Positions 17,939 to 27,167 of a DNA stretch of 64,000 nucleotides are shown one piece after another. Within the stretch, counting starts at the first letter, position 1. The number at the start of each line of letters is the position of its first letter. A model generated the notes under the pieces. That model was not told where the DNA came from and did not search any database. It saw only the letters and a program-made list of their open reading frames with translations. The stretch is from Microbispora bryophytorum (GTDB lineage: Bacteria; Actinomycetota; Actinomycetes; Streptosporangiales; Streptosporangiaceae), in NCBI RefSeq assembly GCF_006874465.1, contig NZ_VIRL01000002.1:142092-206091 (forward strand), read 5' to 3'. Made by a program: the position numbers and the translations under genes.

Positions 17939-19090
17939 GTGGGTGCATCGGTGCTGCCAAGCAGGCCGCCATCGGTAGACCAGGTGGCGGACCTCGTCGC
18001 TAAGGGAAGGGAACGCGGGAGTGTCACGGTTGACGACGTGGCCGCCGCGCTCGACCGATCCGAGTTGCCCGCCGACGCGCTGGAGCGCGTCGTGCGGATG
18101 CTCGCCGAGAACGGGGTTGAGGTCCTCGAGCCGCAAGGCGACGAGGAGCCCAGCAAGCCGGACGAGGAGGATATCGGCAAACGCGCTCCGACCAGCGACC
18201 TGGTCAGGATCTATCTAAGGGAGATCGGCAGGGTTCCGCTGCTCACCGCCGAGGAGGAGGTGGAACTGGCCAAGGCGATCGAGGCCGGCCTGTTCGCGGA
18301 GGACAAGCTCTGCGAGAGCCTCGCCGCCAGGTTCGCCCGGCCGGAGCTGGAAGACCTGGTCTGGGAGGGAGTCCGCGCCAAGCAGCGGCTCATCGAGGCC
18401 AACCTCAGGCTCGTGGTCTCCATCGCCAAGCGCTATGTGGGGCGCGGAATGCTGTTCCTGGATCTTATTCAGGAAGGCAATCTCGGCCTCATCCGCGCGG
18501 TGGAGAAATTCGACTACACCAAGGGATACAAGTTCTCGACCTATGCGACCTGGTGGATTCGCCAGGCGATCACTCGGGCGATCGCCGACCAGGCGAGAAC
18601 GATCCGGATTCCCGTGCACATGGTCGAGACGATCAACAAATTGGTCCGTGTGCAGCGGCAGCTTCACCAGGATCTCGGCCGGGAGCCCGCCCCCGAGGAG
18701 ATCGCCGCCGAGATGGATCTGCCGATCGACCGTGTGGTGGAGATCCAGCGCATCGCGCAGGAGCCGGTCTCGCTCCAGGCGCCCATCGGCGAGGAGGACT
18801 CCGACCTCGGCGACTTCATCGAGGACGCCGACGCCGTGGTGCCGATGGAGGCCGCGGCCTTCATCATGCTGCAGGACCAGCTCGAAGACATCCTGGCCAC
18901 GTTGTCGGAGCGCGAGCAGCGGATCATCCAGTTGCGGTTCGGCCTCGCCGACGGCCACCCCCGCACTCTGGAGGAGGTCGGCCGGGAGTTCGGCGTGACG
19001 CGTGAGCGCATCCGCCAGATCGAGTCCAAGACGCTGGCCAAGCTGCGCCATCCCACCAGGGCCCAGATGCTCCGGGACTATCTGGACTGA
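17939..19090 (+). CDS. RNA polymerase sigma factor, RpoD/HrdB type
   Basis: Sigma-70 group 1/2 protein of about 383 residues. It has a short region 1.1-like N-terminus ([20 protein letters not shown]). Region 1.2 is [17 protein letters not shown]. Region 2 has [37 protein letters not shown] and [17 protein letters not shown]. Region 3 and region 4 follow, with [21 protein letters not shown]. The compact N-terminus is shorter than in many HrdB proteins, so principal versus alternative status is open. The start is uncertain: GTG 17939 or GTG 17951, neither with a strong SD. It follows dnaG and ends at a strong hairpin. Confidence 0.92.
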   Translation: MGASVLPSRPPSVDQVADLVAKGRERGSVTVDDVAAALDRSELPADALERVVRMLAENGVEVLEPQGDEEPSKPDEEDIGKRAPTSDLVRIYLREIGRVPLLTAEEEVELAKAIEAGLFAEDKLCESLAARFARPELEDLVWEGVRAKQRLIEANLRLVVSIAKRYVGRGMLFLDLIQEGNLGLIRAVEKFDYTKGYKFSTYATWWIRQAITRAIADQARTIRIPVHMVETINKLVRVQRQLHQDLGREPAPEEIAAEMDLPIDRVVEIQRIAQEPVSLQAPIGEEDSDLGDFIEDADAVVPMEAAAFIMLQDQLEDILATLSEREQRIIQLRFGLADGHPRTLEEVGREFGVTRERIRQIESKTLAKLRHPTRAQMLRDYLD

Positions 19091-19103
19091 CGCCTCGACC
19101 GCG

Positions 19104-19140
19104 GACGAGCGCCTCCCGCCCCCCCGGGGAGGCGCTCGTC
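19104..19140 (+). terminator. Hairpin terminator after the sigma factor gene
   Basis: GACGAGCGCCTCCC (19104-19117) pairs perfectly with GGGAGGCGCTCGTC (19127-19140) across a 9-base C-rich loop. There is no U-run, as is common in actinobacteria. Confidence 0.75.
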
Positions 19141-19227
19141 GCGTGTCCGCGCCGCCGCCGGGCCCGCCCCGATGCGCGGCCCGGTCGCCGCGGCGGCCCG
19201 GGTCGTCAGGCCGGCGACGACCTCGTC

Positions 19228-19263
19228 GGTGCCCCCGGTGCCCCCGGTGCCCCCGGTGCTCCC
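19228..19263. repeat. 9-bp tandem repeat GGTGCCCCC
   Basis: About four head-to-tail copies (the last GGTGCTCCC) in the gap between the sigma gene and the VOC gene. No function is evident. Confidence 0.6.
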
Positions 19264-19388
19264 GTGCCCTCGGCGCGTCCAGGTGAACGGTGACGTCCGG
19301 TCACGCGGAGCCGGGCCTCTGGAGCGATCCATATGCGAGGTCCGCCGGGGAGTGTAACCATCGCCGGGCGACCCGGAAGGTGGACGAC

Positions 19389-20117
19389 GTGAGTGAGCCC
19401 GCGGTTCGGCCGAACGAGACGACGGTGCCGTTGATGCCGTGTGGGTCAGTGGAGGAGACCCTGGCGTTCTACGAGGCCCTGGGATTCGAGGCGACCTACA
19501 AACAGAGCAAGCCCTATGTCTATCTGGCGCTGCGGTGGAGCGGCTTCGAGCTGCACTTCGGTCCCGCGCCCAAGGGCCTGGATCCCGTCCGGGAGGAGTC
19601 CGGAGGCTGCCTGGTCATGGTCGACGCCGTGGCGCCCTACCATGCGGCGTTCGTCGCGGCGATGCGCCGGGTCTACGGGAAGGTGCTGAGCTCCGGCCTT
19701 CCGAGGATCACCCGCTACCGGCCCGGCGCGTCCCGGTTCACGCTGATCGATCCGTCCGGCAACTCGATCATCTTCATCCAGCGCGACGAGCCGGCCGAGG
19801 TGGAGTACGGCGGCTCGAAGAAGCTGACGGGCCTGGCCAGGGCGCTCGACAACGCCCGGATCCTGCGTGAGTTCAAGAACGACGACCTTCAGGCCTTCCG
19901 CGCGCTCAAATCCGCGCTGCGCAGGCACGGCGCGACCGCCTCGCCGGTCGAGCGGGCCATCGCCCTGTGCCACCTTGTCGACGTGGCCACGATCCTCGGT
20001 GAGCCCGCCGATCCCTGGCTCGCCGACCTGCGTGGTCTGGAGCTCACCGTCGACGACAGGCAGCGCGTCGAATCGGAACTCGGGCATCTCGCCGGACTTC
20101 AGGAGTGGCTCCCCTGA
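19389..20117 (+). CDS. VOC-superfamily (glyoxalase/bleomycin-resistance-like) protein with C-terminal extension
   Basis: The 242-residue protein starts with a VOC module (PLMPCGSVEETLAFYEALGF; YRPGASRFTLIDPSGNSIIF) of about 125 residues, a fold used for drug binding or metal-dependent lyase/dioxygenase reactions. A further 100 residues of helical sequence (ALDNARILREFKNDDLQAFR) have no recognised domain. GTG 19389 has GGAAGG eight bases upstream. It is monocistronic by spacing. The ligand is unknown. Confidence 0.82.
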   Translation: MSEPAVRPNETTVPLMPCGSVEETLAFYEALGFEATYKQSKPYVYLALRWSGFELHFGPAPKGLDPVREESGGCLVMVDAVAPYHAAFVAAMRRVYGKVLSSGLPRITRYRPGASRFTLIDPSGNSIIFIQRDEPAEVEYGGSKKLTGLARALDNARILREFKNDDLQAFRALKSALRRHGATASPVERAIALCHLVDVATILGEPADPWLADLRGLELTVDDRQRVESELGHLAGLQEWLP

Positions 20118-20126
20118 GATGCGAAG

Positions 20127-20240
20127 CGGCCCGCTCCGGGCCCGCTCTGAGCTTGCACTGAGGCTTGCGCTGGGCCCGCTCCGGGCCCGTTCTGGGCTTG
20201 CTCTGGGCCCGTTCTGGGCTTGCTCTGGGCGCGCTCGTGG
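20127..20240. repeat. Degenerate minisatellite GGGCCCGTTCTGGGCTTGCTCT
   Basis: About four to five decaying copies of a 22-24 bp unit made of GGGCCCG(C/T)TC and TGGGCTTGCTCT, between the VOC gene and the next hypothetical gene. The last two copies are almost identical, suggesting recent expansion. Confidence 0.7.
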
Positions 20241-20281
20241 GGGGAGCGAAGCCGGGACGCGGGCGGCGGATAGCCTCGGGG

Positions 20282-20818
20282 GTGTTAACGGTCGACGACG
20301 CTGGCGGTGCTCCCTTGACCTCTCAGAAGCCTTCACTGTCCCGCTTTTTCGGCTCCCGGCTGCCCCGTGAGGTCCGTACGGCTCTCGCCCTGGAGAGCGG
20401 CGAGCGTCCGATCAGCCACGCGCCCACACCGGAGGGCGGCCACATCGTCGCCACCACCCGGGCGCTGCACCTGCCCGACGGGCCGCGCCTGCCCTGGCAC
20501 CTGATGGACAAGGCCGTGTGGGACGAGGAGGGGGTGACGGTCACGATGACGGACGGGGCCGTCCACCGGGCCCTCCTGCCCGAGCCGGGCAGACTGCCGG
20601 AGACGATCCGCGAGCGGGTGACCTCGACGATCGTCGCGAGCCGCCATGTGACCATCGACGGACGCGGGGGAGTGCGCCTCGTCGCCCGCCGGATCCCCGG
20701 CTACGACACCCCGCGCTGGGAGTTCATCTTCGACCCCGGCCTCGACGCGAAGGACCCGGGCCTGCGCGCGCACGCCGAGCAGGCGCTCGAAGAGGTACGC
20801 CGCAGCCTCGGCGTCTGA
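20282..20818 (+). CDS. Conserved hypothetical protein
   Basis: The protein has about 178 residues from GTG 20282, or about 166 from a TTG shortly downstream that begins TSQKPSLSRFF. It is soluble, with alternating strands and a long helix near the end (AHAEQALEEVRRSLG); strings such as GERPISHAPTPEGG and GYDTPRWEFIFDPG look conserved in actinomycetes. No catalytic motif or known domain is recognised. It converges on a YtxH-domain gene, with a hairpin between. Confidence 0.68.
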   Translation: MLTVDDAGGAPLTSQKPSLSRFFGSRLPREVRTALALESGERPISHAPTPEGGHIVATTRALHLPDGPRLPWHLMDKAVWDEEGVTVTMTDGAVHRALLPEPGRLPETIRERVTSTIVASRHVTIDGRGGVRLVARRIPGYDTPRWEFIFDPGLDAKDPGLRAHAEQALEEVRRSLGV

Positions 20819-20826
20819 CAGCGCCG

Positions 20827-20851
20827 GGCCCCCGGCGCTACACCGGGGGCC
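20827..20851. terminator. Hairpin terminator between convergent genes
   Basis: GGCCCCCGG (20827-20835), loop CGCTACA, CCGGGGGCC (20843-20851). It serves the + gene ending at 20818 and possibly the minus-strand YtxH gene. Confidence 0.6.
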
Positions 20852-20988
20852 TGGCGACGGCGCGTCACACACCGTCCGGGCCGGTCCTCTATGGGGAGAC
20901 GGAGCCGGACCGGCGTCCGCCCGGTCTCGGGACGGGCGTCTGCCCGGTCTCGGGCCGCCGAGGAACGTGCCCGGCCTCAGGGGTCGGT

Positions 20989-21291
20989 TCAGGGGATCTG
21001 TTCGGCGCCTGCCGGCCAGCCGGTGGCGGTGCCGACCCGGTCGGTCCTGTCGGCCTGCTCCCAGGTCTCGGTCTTCTTCAGGAACGGCACCTTGTCGCCC
21101 GCGAAGTCCTTGGCCTTGCCCGCCACCTTCGAGGCCTGGGCGCCGACCAGCCCTGCCGCCTCCTGCACCGTGGGGCTGTCCGCGAACCGCTGCGCGAAAC
21201 GCTTGATCTGCTCGTAGCGCTCACGCCCGGCCCGCGTTCCAAGGACGTAGCCGACGGCCAGCCCGGTGGCGAACATCGCCTTGTATCGCAT
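20989..21291 (-). CDS. YtxH-domain small membrane protein
   Basis: The 100-residue protein begins MRYKAMFATGLAVGYVLGTRAG, the typical YtxH hydrophobic Gly-zipper start, followed by an Arg/Glu-rich linker (RERYEQIKRFAQRF) and an amphipathic Ala/Lys-rich helix. Such proteins are small envelope- or stress-associated membrane proteins with no defined biochemistry. It lies upstream of, and divergent from, tRNA-Asn. Confidence 0.8.
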   Translation of the reverse strand: MRYKAMFATGLAVGYVLGTRAGRERYEQIKRFAQRFADSPTVQEAAGLVGAQASKVAGKAKDFAGDKVPFLKKTETWEQADRTDRVGTATGWPAGAEQIP

Positions 21292-21553
21292 CTTCCACCT
21301 CCGCGCTCGTGTTCCCCGCCCCCCTACCCCGAGGGCCTGTCTCTATCCAACAGCAGCCGGTCCGGCCCCGCCTGTGCGGGCCTCCGGGGCGTCCGGGCGC
21401 TCTTTGCCGTATGCCGATCAAGACCCGACGACTCGCGGACGGAATCGATGTGACAGACACCCCCCGGAGTGCGCTAATCTAGTTCCGCGCCGCAAGGAAA
21501 GCCGAAAGGCCGGAACGAGCGGAGCAGGGCAGTAACAGCAGTACACAGCACGA

Positions 21554-21626
21554 TCCCGTGTAGCTCAATCGGCAGAGCAGCCGGCTGTTAACCGGCAGGT
21601 TATAGGTTCGAGTCCTATCGCGGGAG
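21554..21626 (+). tRNA. tRNA-Asn (GTT)
   Basis: A complete 73-base cloverleaf. The acceptor pairs TCCCGTG with CGCGGGA and has discriminator G. The D-arm is GCTC...GAGC. The anticodon stem GCCGG/CCGGC holds loop CTGTTAA with anticodon GTT at 21587-21589. The T-arm is ATAGG-TTCGAGT-CCTAT. The CCA end is not encoded. A strong terminator follows eight bases later. Confidence 0.97.
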
Positions 21627-21633
21627 CATTTCA

Positions 21634-21673
21634 CCCCGGGGCGGTGGTCACAGACCACCGCCCCGGGGTTTTT
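21634..21673 (+). terminator. Rho-independent terminator of tRNA-Asn
   Basis: A 15-bp perfect stem (CCCCGGGGCGGTGGT / ACCACCGCCCCGGGG) with loop CACAG and a five-T run. It is the strongest canonical terminator in the window. Confidence 0.93.
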
Positions 21674-21963
21674 CATGTCTACGTGCGAGTCGCCGCAGCA
21701 GCGGTCGCGCCCTTCGAGACACGGGGCCGATCAGGCAAGCGGTGCGCCGCACACCGCCTCTGCTTGCCGTCCGGGGGCCCGGGTGGGGGACGCTTCGGAT
21801 GCGCCGGTGTGGGGATTTGGCGGACAAATCCCGTGACATCGCGGAAAATGTGATCGCCGTGGCCGTACCGGTCGCGGCTGCCGCGGACCACGGACGGCGC
21901 AGTGGGGTGAGGGCCACTGCGGGGAGGGTGTCGCCGCCGGCCCGGAACCGGCGCGGGGTGCCC

Positions 21964-23118
21964 GTGAGCGCGAAGTGTGTGACGGTCGTGCTGACTTGGC
22001 GGAAATCGAAAAAGACCCTCGCACCCGTACGGGAGCGCGGGGAGGAGATCGACAGGCGGGAGGCCGAGAACTTCATCCGGCTCCACCACGCGGAGAACCC
22101 GGTGGCGGGCCCGGTGGAGCGGCGCCTCCGGGAGGTCTTCGCGGAGATCGACCGGACGGGGACCTACACGCACACCACGGGCGAGCTGACCTTCGGCGCG
22201 CGGGTGGCGTGGCGCAACAGCAACAAGTGCATCGGGCGCCTTTACTGGCGGTCGCTGCAGGTCCGTGACCGGCGGCACGTGGACACCGGCGACGGTGTGG
22301 CCGAGGAGTGCGTCGAGCACCTCAGGGCGGCCACCGGGAGGGGCAGGATCCGCCCCACCGTCACGGTGCTCGCCCCCGACCGGCCGGGGGAGCGGGCGCC
22401 GCGAATTCTCAACGACCAGCTCATCCGGTATGCGGGGTACACCCGCGAGGACGGCTCGGTCCACGGCGACCCGGCGAACGCGGAGATCACCCGGCGCGCC
22501 CTGCGGTCGGGCTGGCGGGGGGAGGGCACGAGGTTCGACGTCCTGCCGCTGGTCGTGGAGGCCAAGGGCGCCCTGGTCCTGCGGGAGGTGCCGCGTGAGG
22601 TGGTCCTGGAGGTGCCGTTGCGGCACCCGGCCTTCCCGTGGTTCGCCGACCTGGGGCTCAAATGGCACGCCGTGCCGGCGATCTCCAACATGTCGCTGGA
22701 GATCGGCGGGGTCGCCTATCCGTGCGCGCCGTTCAACGGCTGGTACATGGGCACCGAGATCGGCGCGCGCAACCTCGCCGACGGCGACCGCTACGACCAG
22801 CTTCCGGTGGTCGCCGAGCGGCTCGGTCTCGACACCTCCCACGACCGTACGCTCTGGCGGGACCAGGCGCTGGTGGAGCTCAACGTCGCCGTGCTGCACT
22901 CCTTCGCGGAGGACGGCGTCACGATCACCGACCACCACACCGAGGCGCGACGGTTCCTGACCCATCTGGAGCGGGAGGAGCGCAGCGGGCGCGTCTGTCC
23001 TGCCGACTGGTCCTGGATCGTGCCGCCCCTGTCCGGCGCCGCGACACCGGTCTTCCACCGCTACTACGAGGACGTACGGCTCACGCCTGCCTATGTTCAC
23101 CGCCCTCCCGTGGTGTAG
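21964..23118 (+). CDS. nos: Bacterial nitric oxide synthase, oxygenase domain
   Basis: Haem-thiolate enzyme oxidising L-arginine to citrulline and NO. From GTG 21964 the protein has 384 residues and consists only of the oxygenase domain, as in bacterial NOS. The haem ligand Cys89 lies in WRNSNKCIGR (83-92). The substrate/pterin region has FNGWYMGTEIGARNL, and the C-terminus has DHHTEARRF and PADWSWIVPPLSG. No reductase domain or dedicated ferredoxin gene is adjacent. The start is uncertain: the frame is open to 21742 and several GTG codons (21958, 21964, 21988) are possible. It lies directly after tRNA-Asn and its terminator, so it needs its own promoter. Its role may be stress protection, signalling or nitration chemistry. 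Confidence 0.92.
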   Translation: MSAKCVTVVLTWRKSKKTLAPVRERGEEIDRREAENFIRLHHAENPVAGPVERRLREVFAEIDRTGTYTHTTGELTFGARVAWRNSNKCIGRLYWRSLQVRDRRHVDTGDGVAEECVEHLRAATGRGRIRPTVTVLAPDRPGERAPRILNDQLIRYAGYTREDGSVHGDPANAEITRRALRSGWRGEGTRFDVLPLVVEAKGALVLREVPREVVLEVPLRHPAFPWFADLGLKWHAVPAISNMSLEIGGVAYPCAPFNGWYMGTEIGARNLADGDRYDQLPVVAERLGLDTSHDRTLWRDQALVELNVAVLHSFAEDGVTITDHHTEARRFLTHLEREERSGRVCPADWSWIVPPLSGAATPVFHRYYEDVRLTPAYVHRPPVV

Positions 23119-23196
23119 AACATAGTTCGGGTCAAGGCCCGTCGGTCACGGTCCGTGGCGTCAAGATCTGTGGTGCGGTGGAGGAGGGCGACGACG

Positions 23197-23964
23197 GTGG
23201 TGCTGTCCGAGGACGACGGCGGTGTGCGGATCCTGACGTTCAACCGGCCGGAACGGCTGAACGCCTGGACCGCCGAGATGGGACGGCGCTACTTCGACCT
23301 GCTGGAGGAGGCCGACCGCGACCCGTCCGTACGGGCGATCGTGGTCACCGGCGCGGGCAGGGGCTTCTGCGCCGGGGCCGACTTCGCGGACCTGACGGCC
23401 CTGCAGGCGGGAACCTACGCCGACGAGCGGGATCCCCGGCCCACCACCTTTCCCACCACCCTGCGGACGCCGGTCGTCGCCGCCGTCAACGGCGCGTGCG
23501 CCGGGCTGGGGATGGTCCACGCGCTCGTGTGCGACGTGGTCCTCACCGCCGGCGACGCCAAGTGGACGACCGCGTTCTCCCGGCGCGGGCTCGTCGCGGA
23601 GTACGGCCTCGGCTGGATCCTGCCCCGGCTGGCCGGGCAGGCGCGGGCGATGGACCTGCTGCTGTCCGGCCGGGTCTTCACCGGTGAGCAGGCGTGCGCC
23701 ATGGGCCTCGCCGTACGGGCGGTGCCGGGGGAGCGGCTGCTCGCCGAGGCCGTCGGGTACGCGAAGGAGCTGGCCACCCAGTGCTCGCCCGCCTCGATGG
23801 CGGTCATCAAGCGGCAGATCTGGGACGGCTGGCAGGAAGGGCTCGACGAGGCCGAAGCCGAGGCCGTACGGCTGATGACGGAGTCGTTCCGGCGGCCGGA
23901 CTTCGCCGAGGGAGTGTCGAGCTTCCTCGAACGCCGGCCGCCGGACTTCCCGCCTCTGGGGTGA
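23197..23964 (+). CDS. Enoyl-CoA hydratase/isomerase family protein
   Basis: Crotonase-fold protein of 255 residues. The oxyanion-hole segments are GAGRGFCAGADFADL and VNGACAGLGMVHALVCD. The C-terminal half has SRRGLVAEYGLGWILPRLAG, with the Glu position expected for hydratase chemistry, and GRVFTGEQACAMGLA. GTG 23197 has GAGGAGGG eight bases upstream, better than the earlier in-frame GTG 23155. It may take part in acyl-CoA oxidation or amino-acid degradation. It follows nos by about 80 bases in the same direction, but a functional link is not evident. Confidence 0.88.
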   Translation: MVLSEDDGGVRILTFNRPERLNAWTAEMGRRYFDLLEEADRDPSVRAIVVTGAGRGFCAGADFADLTALQAGTYADERDPRPTTFPTTLRTPVVAAVNGACAGLGMVHALVCDVVLTAGDAKWTTAFSRRGLVAEYGLGWILPRLAGQARAMDLLLSGRVFTGEQACAMGLAVRAVPGERLLAEAVGYAKELATQCSPASMAVIKRQIWDGWQEGLDEAEAEAVRLMTESFRRPDFAEGVSSFLERRPPDFPPLG

Positions 23965-24030
23965 GAGGTGGGCGGCCTCGCCCGATGCCGTGCGCCGGGC
24001 GGACGGCTCTCCCGTCCGTGGGGTGGTGTG

Positions 24031-25152
24031 TCAGCGGAGGCGGTGGGCGCCGGCCGCCGGGGTGGCCGGCAGGAACGTCGGCGCTCCCCAGCCCCGCTCG
24101 GCGTAGGCCTGCTCCACGGTGGTGCGCACCCGGTCCACCCGGTCGTCGGCGACGAGCGCGATGGCCGAGCCGCCGAAGCCGCCGCCGGTCATCCGCGCAC
24201 CGCGCGCCCCGCCGCGCACGGCGGCCTCGACCGCCACGTCCAGTTCCGGGCAGGAGACCTGGTACTGGTCCCGGAGAGACAGGTGGGAGGCGTTGAGCAG
24301 GGCGCCGATCTCCTGCACGGCGCCCGCCCGCAGCAGCCCGATGACGGCCTCCACCCGGTGGTTCTCGGTGACGACGTGCTGGGTGCGGGCCCGCTCGTCG
24401 CCACTGAGCCTCGACAGGGCCGCGGCGAGGTCGGTGACATCCCGCAGCGAGGGGACGCCGAGGTGCTTGGCCGCGTTCTCGCAGTCCTGGCGCCGCTTGG
24501 CATACTGCCCGTCGGCCAGTTCGTGGTGGACGCCGGTGTTGATGATGAGGATCTGCAGGCCGTACGCCGACAGGTCGAACGGCACGGCGCGGCCGGCCAG
24601 CGAGCGGCAGTCGAGGAACAGCGCGTGCCCCTGCTTGCTCAGCGTCGAGGCCGCCTGGTCCATGATCCCGCACGGCATGCCGACGAAGTCGTTCTCGGCC
24701 TTCTGACACAGCTTGGCCAGCGCCATCGGCTCCAGGTCGAGGCCGTAGAGATCGTTCAGGGCGAGTCCGACGGACACCTCCAGCGCCGCGCTGGAGGACA
24801 GCCCCGCCCCCTTGGGCACGTCGCCGTCGATCACTATGTCCGCGCCGCGCACCGGCAGCCCGGCGCCGCGCAGGATCGAGACGACTCCGGCGGGGTAGCG
24901 GGCCCAGCCCTCGGCTCGCTCGACGTCCTCCAGCACCTGCTCCTCGCCGGGGGCCTGCAGCGAGGAGATCCGGACGGTGAGGTCCTCGCGGGGGCTCACG
25001 GCCGCGGTGACGCCCCACGGCACCGCGAACGGCAGCACGAAGCCGTCGTTGTAGTCGGTGTGCTCCCCGATCAGGTTGACCCTGCCGGGCGCGTGCCAGA
25101 CCCCGGTGGGCTCGCCGCCGTACGCCTGCCGGAAAGCATCAACAACCCGCAT
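24031..25152 (-). CDS. galK: Galactokinase
   Basis: GHMP kinase that phosphorylates galactose at C1 in the Leloir pathway. The 373-residue protein has the galactokinase signature GRVNLIGEHTDYNDG (23-37), the ATP-binding GDVPKGAGLSSSAALEV loop and the third GHMP motif GGARGARMTGGGFGGS. Asp in CGIMDQAAS is the likely catalytic base. galT and galE are not adjacent, so the pathway is split in this genome. ATG start; upstream lies the katA hairpin. Confidence 0.95.
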   Translation of the reverse strand: MRVVDAFRQAYGGEPTGVWHAPGRVNLIGEHTDYNDGFVLPFAVPWGVTAAVSPREDLTVRISSLQAPGEEQVLEDVERAEGWARYPAGVVSILRGAGLPVRGADIVIDGDVPKGAGLSSSAALEVSVGLALNDLYGLDLEPMALAKLCQKAENDFVGMPCGIMDQAASTLSKQGHALFLDCRSLAGRAVPFDLSAYGLQILIINTGVHHELADGQYAKRRQDCENAAKHLGVPSLRDVTDLAAALSRLSGDERARTQHVVTENHRVEAVIGLLRAGAVQEIGALLNASHLSLRDQYQVSCPELDVAVEAAVRGGARGARMTGGGFGGSAIALVADDRVDRVRTTVEQAYAERGWGAPTFLPATPAAGAHRLR

Positions 25153-25218
25153 AGTCGCACACTCCTCAACAACGCAGCCTCCCCGTAGGGTAGCGGCCCA
25201 GGCGGGTGCGGACGTGCC

Positions 25219-25250
25219 AGGGCCCGGCTCGGAAATCCGGACCGGGCCCT
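25219..25250 (-). terminator. Hairpin downstream of catalase gene
   Basis: AGGGCCCGG (25219-25227) pairs with CCGGGCCCT (25242-25250) across a 14-base loop, just after the stop of the minus-strand catalase gene. No U-run. Confidence 0.5.
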
Positions 25251-25266
25251 GATCCGCACGGCGACC

Positions 25267-26928
25267 TCACATCGCGGGCACGGTCGCCCGCTCGTCGGGG
25301 ACGCAGTGCGTCATCTTCAGGCCGGAGACGTCGCGCGTGCCGTTCTTGCCGAGGTTGGACAGGCGATCCCTGTCCTCGTCGGTCAGGTCCTGGCTCGCCA
25401 GCGGTTCCAGGTGCTTGACGTCGTCGGGTGTGATGCCGAGCCCCTCGCCGACGCGCAGCCCGAGGTCGTCCTCGACCAGCAGGAAGTGCCAGACCATGCG
25501 CTCCTGGATCGGCCGGTCGCACTCCGACAGCATGGCGACGAAGTTCTCCACCAGGTCGTCGCGCTCCCACTGCTCCATGAGCAGGTAGCGCTGGCCCGCC
25601 TGCTTGTAGTCGTTGGTCCGCGGGATGCGCTTGCGGGTGACTCTGCCGACGATCTGCGGGCCCTGCTCGTCGTGCGTCGGGAACTGCCCCTCGCGGAGCC
25701 CGCCGCTGATCGAGGGCTCGTAGTTGACGTGTGGGTTCTCGCCTGCCCGGTCCTGCCGGTAGGTCATGAGGCCGTCGCGCTGGTTGGTCCGCACGTCGGC
25801 GTTCTTGGCCTGGTTGACCGGCAGTTGCAGGTAGTTCGGGCCGACGCGGTAGCGCTGGGTGTCGCTGTAGGAGAACGTGCGGCCCACCAGCATCTTGTCG
25901 TCGGAGAAGTCCAGCCCGTCGACGAGGACGCCGGTGCCGAACGAGATCTGCTCGTTCTCGGCGAAGGCGTTGTCCACGGTCCGGTCCAGGACCATCCGGC
26001 CGACCGGCTTGGCCGGGAAGAGGTCCTCCGGCCAGACCTTGGTGTCGTCGAGCGGGTCGAAGTCCAGCTCGGGGTGCTCGTCGTCGCTCATCATCTGGAC
26101 GAGCAGCTCCCACTCCGGGTAGTCGCCCCGCTCGATGGCGTCGCGCAGGTCCTTCGTGGCGTGGCCCAGCTCGTGGGCCTGGATGCGTGCGGCGTCCTCG
26201 GCCGTCATGCTCCTGACCCCCTGCCTGGGCATCCAGTGGTACTTCACGAGCACGGTCTCGCCCTGCTCGTTGACCCACTTGTAGGTGTTCACCCCGAAGC
26301 CCTGCATGTGCCGGTAGTCCGCCGGGATGCCGCGCGGGCTGAACACGTTGACGATCATGTGCATCGTCTCGGGGCTCTGCGACATGAAGTCGAAGATCCG
26401 GTTCGGCTCCTGCCGGAAGGTGACCGGGTCCGGCTTGAGCGCGTGGATCACGTCGGGGAACTTGATGGCGTCGCGGATGAAGAACACCGCGAGGTTGTTT
26501 CCGACGAGGTCCCAGTTGCCGTCCTCGGTGTAGAACTTCACGGCGAACCCGCGCGGGTCGCGGGCGCACTCGGACGAGTCACGTCCCCCGATCACGGTCG
26601 AGAACCGCACCGCCACGTCGGTGCGCTTGCCGGCCTCCTGGAACAGCTTCGCCCTCGTGAACCGGGCGATCGGCTCGTCGCCCCACATGCCGTACGCCTC
26701 GAAGAAGCCGTACGACGTCGTGCCGCGCGCGTGCACCACCCTTTCCGGGATGCGCTCCCGGTCGAAGTGGCTGATCTTCTCAAGGAACTGGTAGTTCTCG
26801 AGAGTGGCCGGGCCGCGTGCGCCGACCGTCCGCTGGTTCTGGTTGTCGTAGACCGGGTGCCCTTGACGGTTGGTCAGCACGGGACGCTCGTCCCCGGGCT
26901 CCGGTCCCTTGCTCGACACGTCCGTCAT
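25267..26928 (-). CDS. katA: Catalase (haem, monofunctional)
   Basis: Decomposes hydrogen peroxide. The 553-residue protein has the distal His in [14 protein letters not shown] (His66), the Asn-containing [17 protein letters not shown] segment, and the proximal haem Tyr in [16 protein letters not shown]. The length fits a small-subunit catalase with a modest C-terminal extension ([15 protein letters not shown]). ATG 26928 follows AGGAG. The upstream region holds an inverted repeat (26979-27011) that could bind a peroxide or metal regulator. No fur or oxyR gene is adjacent. Confidence 0.95.
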   Translation of the reverse strand: MTDVSSKGPEPGDERPVLTNRQGHPVYDNQNQRTVGARGPATLENYQFLEKISHFDRERIPERVVHARGTTSYGFFEAYGMWGDEPIARFTRAKLFQEAGKRTDVAVRFSTVIGGRDSSECARDPRGFAVKFYTEDGNWDLVGNNLAVFFIRDAIKFPDVIHALKPDPVTFRQEPNRIFDFMSQSPETMHMIVNVFSPRGIPADYRHMQGFGVNTYKWVNEQGETVLVKYHWMPRQGVRSMTAEDAARIQAHELGHATKDLRDAIERGDYPEWELLVQMMSDDEHPELDFDPLDDTKVWPEDLFPAKPVGRMVLDRTVDNAFAENEQISFGTGVLVDGLDFSDDKMLVGRTFSYSDTQRYRVGPNYLQLPVNQAKNADVRTNQRDGLMTYRQDRAGENPHVNYEPSISGGLREGQFPTHDEQGPQIVGRVTRKRIPRTNDYKQAGQRYLLMEQWERDDLVENFVAMLSECDRPIQERMVWHFLLVEDDLGLRVGEGLGITPDDVKHLEPLASQDLTDEDRDRLSNLGKNGTRDVSGLKMTHCVPDERATVPAM

Positions 26929-26978
26929 GGGACGGCTCCTCTCGCTATGTGATCTCATTTGAGCTGTTTATCCTCTGC

Positions 26979-27011
26979 AATACCCCCCTTTCCGGTTTTT
27001 GTCGGGGTATT
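26979..27011. promoter_or_regulatory. Inverted repeat in the katA promoter region
   Basis: AATACCCC (26979-26986) and GGGGTATT (27004-27011) form perfect arms separated by 17 bases in an AT-richer stretch 50 bases upstream of katA. It could be an operator or the terminator of an upstream transcript; the regulator is unknown. Confidence 0.4.
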
Positions 27012-27167
27012 CGTCCTGGCGCCCCCAGGAGAGGAGATCCTGGATAACGCCGGGAGCACGCGGGGGCGGGCCGGCGGCACGATCGCGCCCCGCGTGGCTC
27101 GGTGGTGACGGCGGTGAGCACCGCACGTCCCGCGCTCCGCCGAAATGACGGCGGGGAATCGTCTACC

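Noticed and set aside
21479..21676. Minus-strand open frame across the tRNA gene (SRDRTRTYNLPVNSRLLCRL)
   Set aside because: It is the antisense of tRNA-Asn plus its terminator, a well-known false protein in databases.
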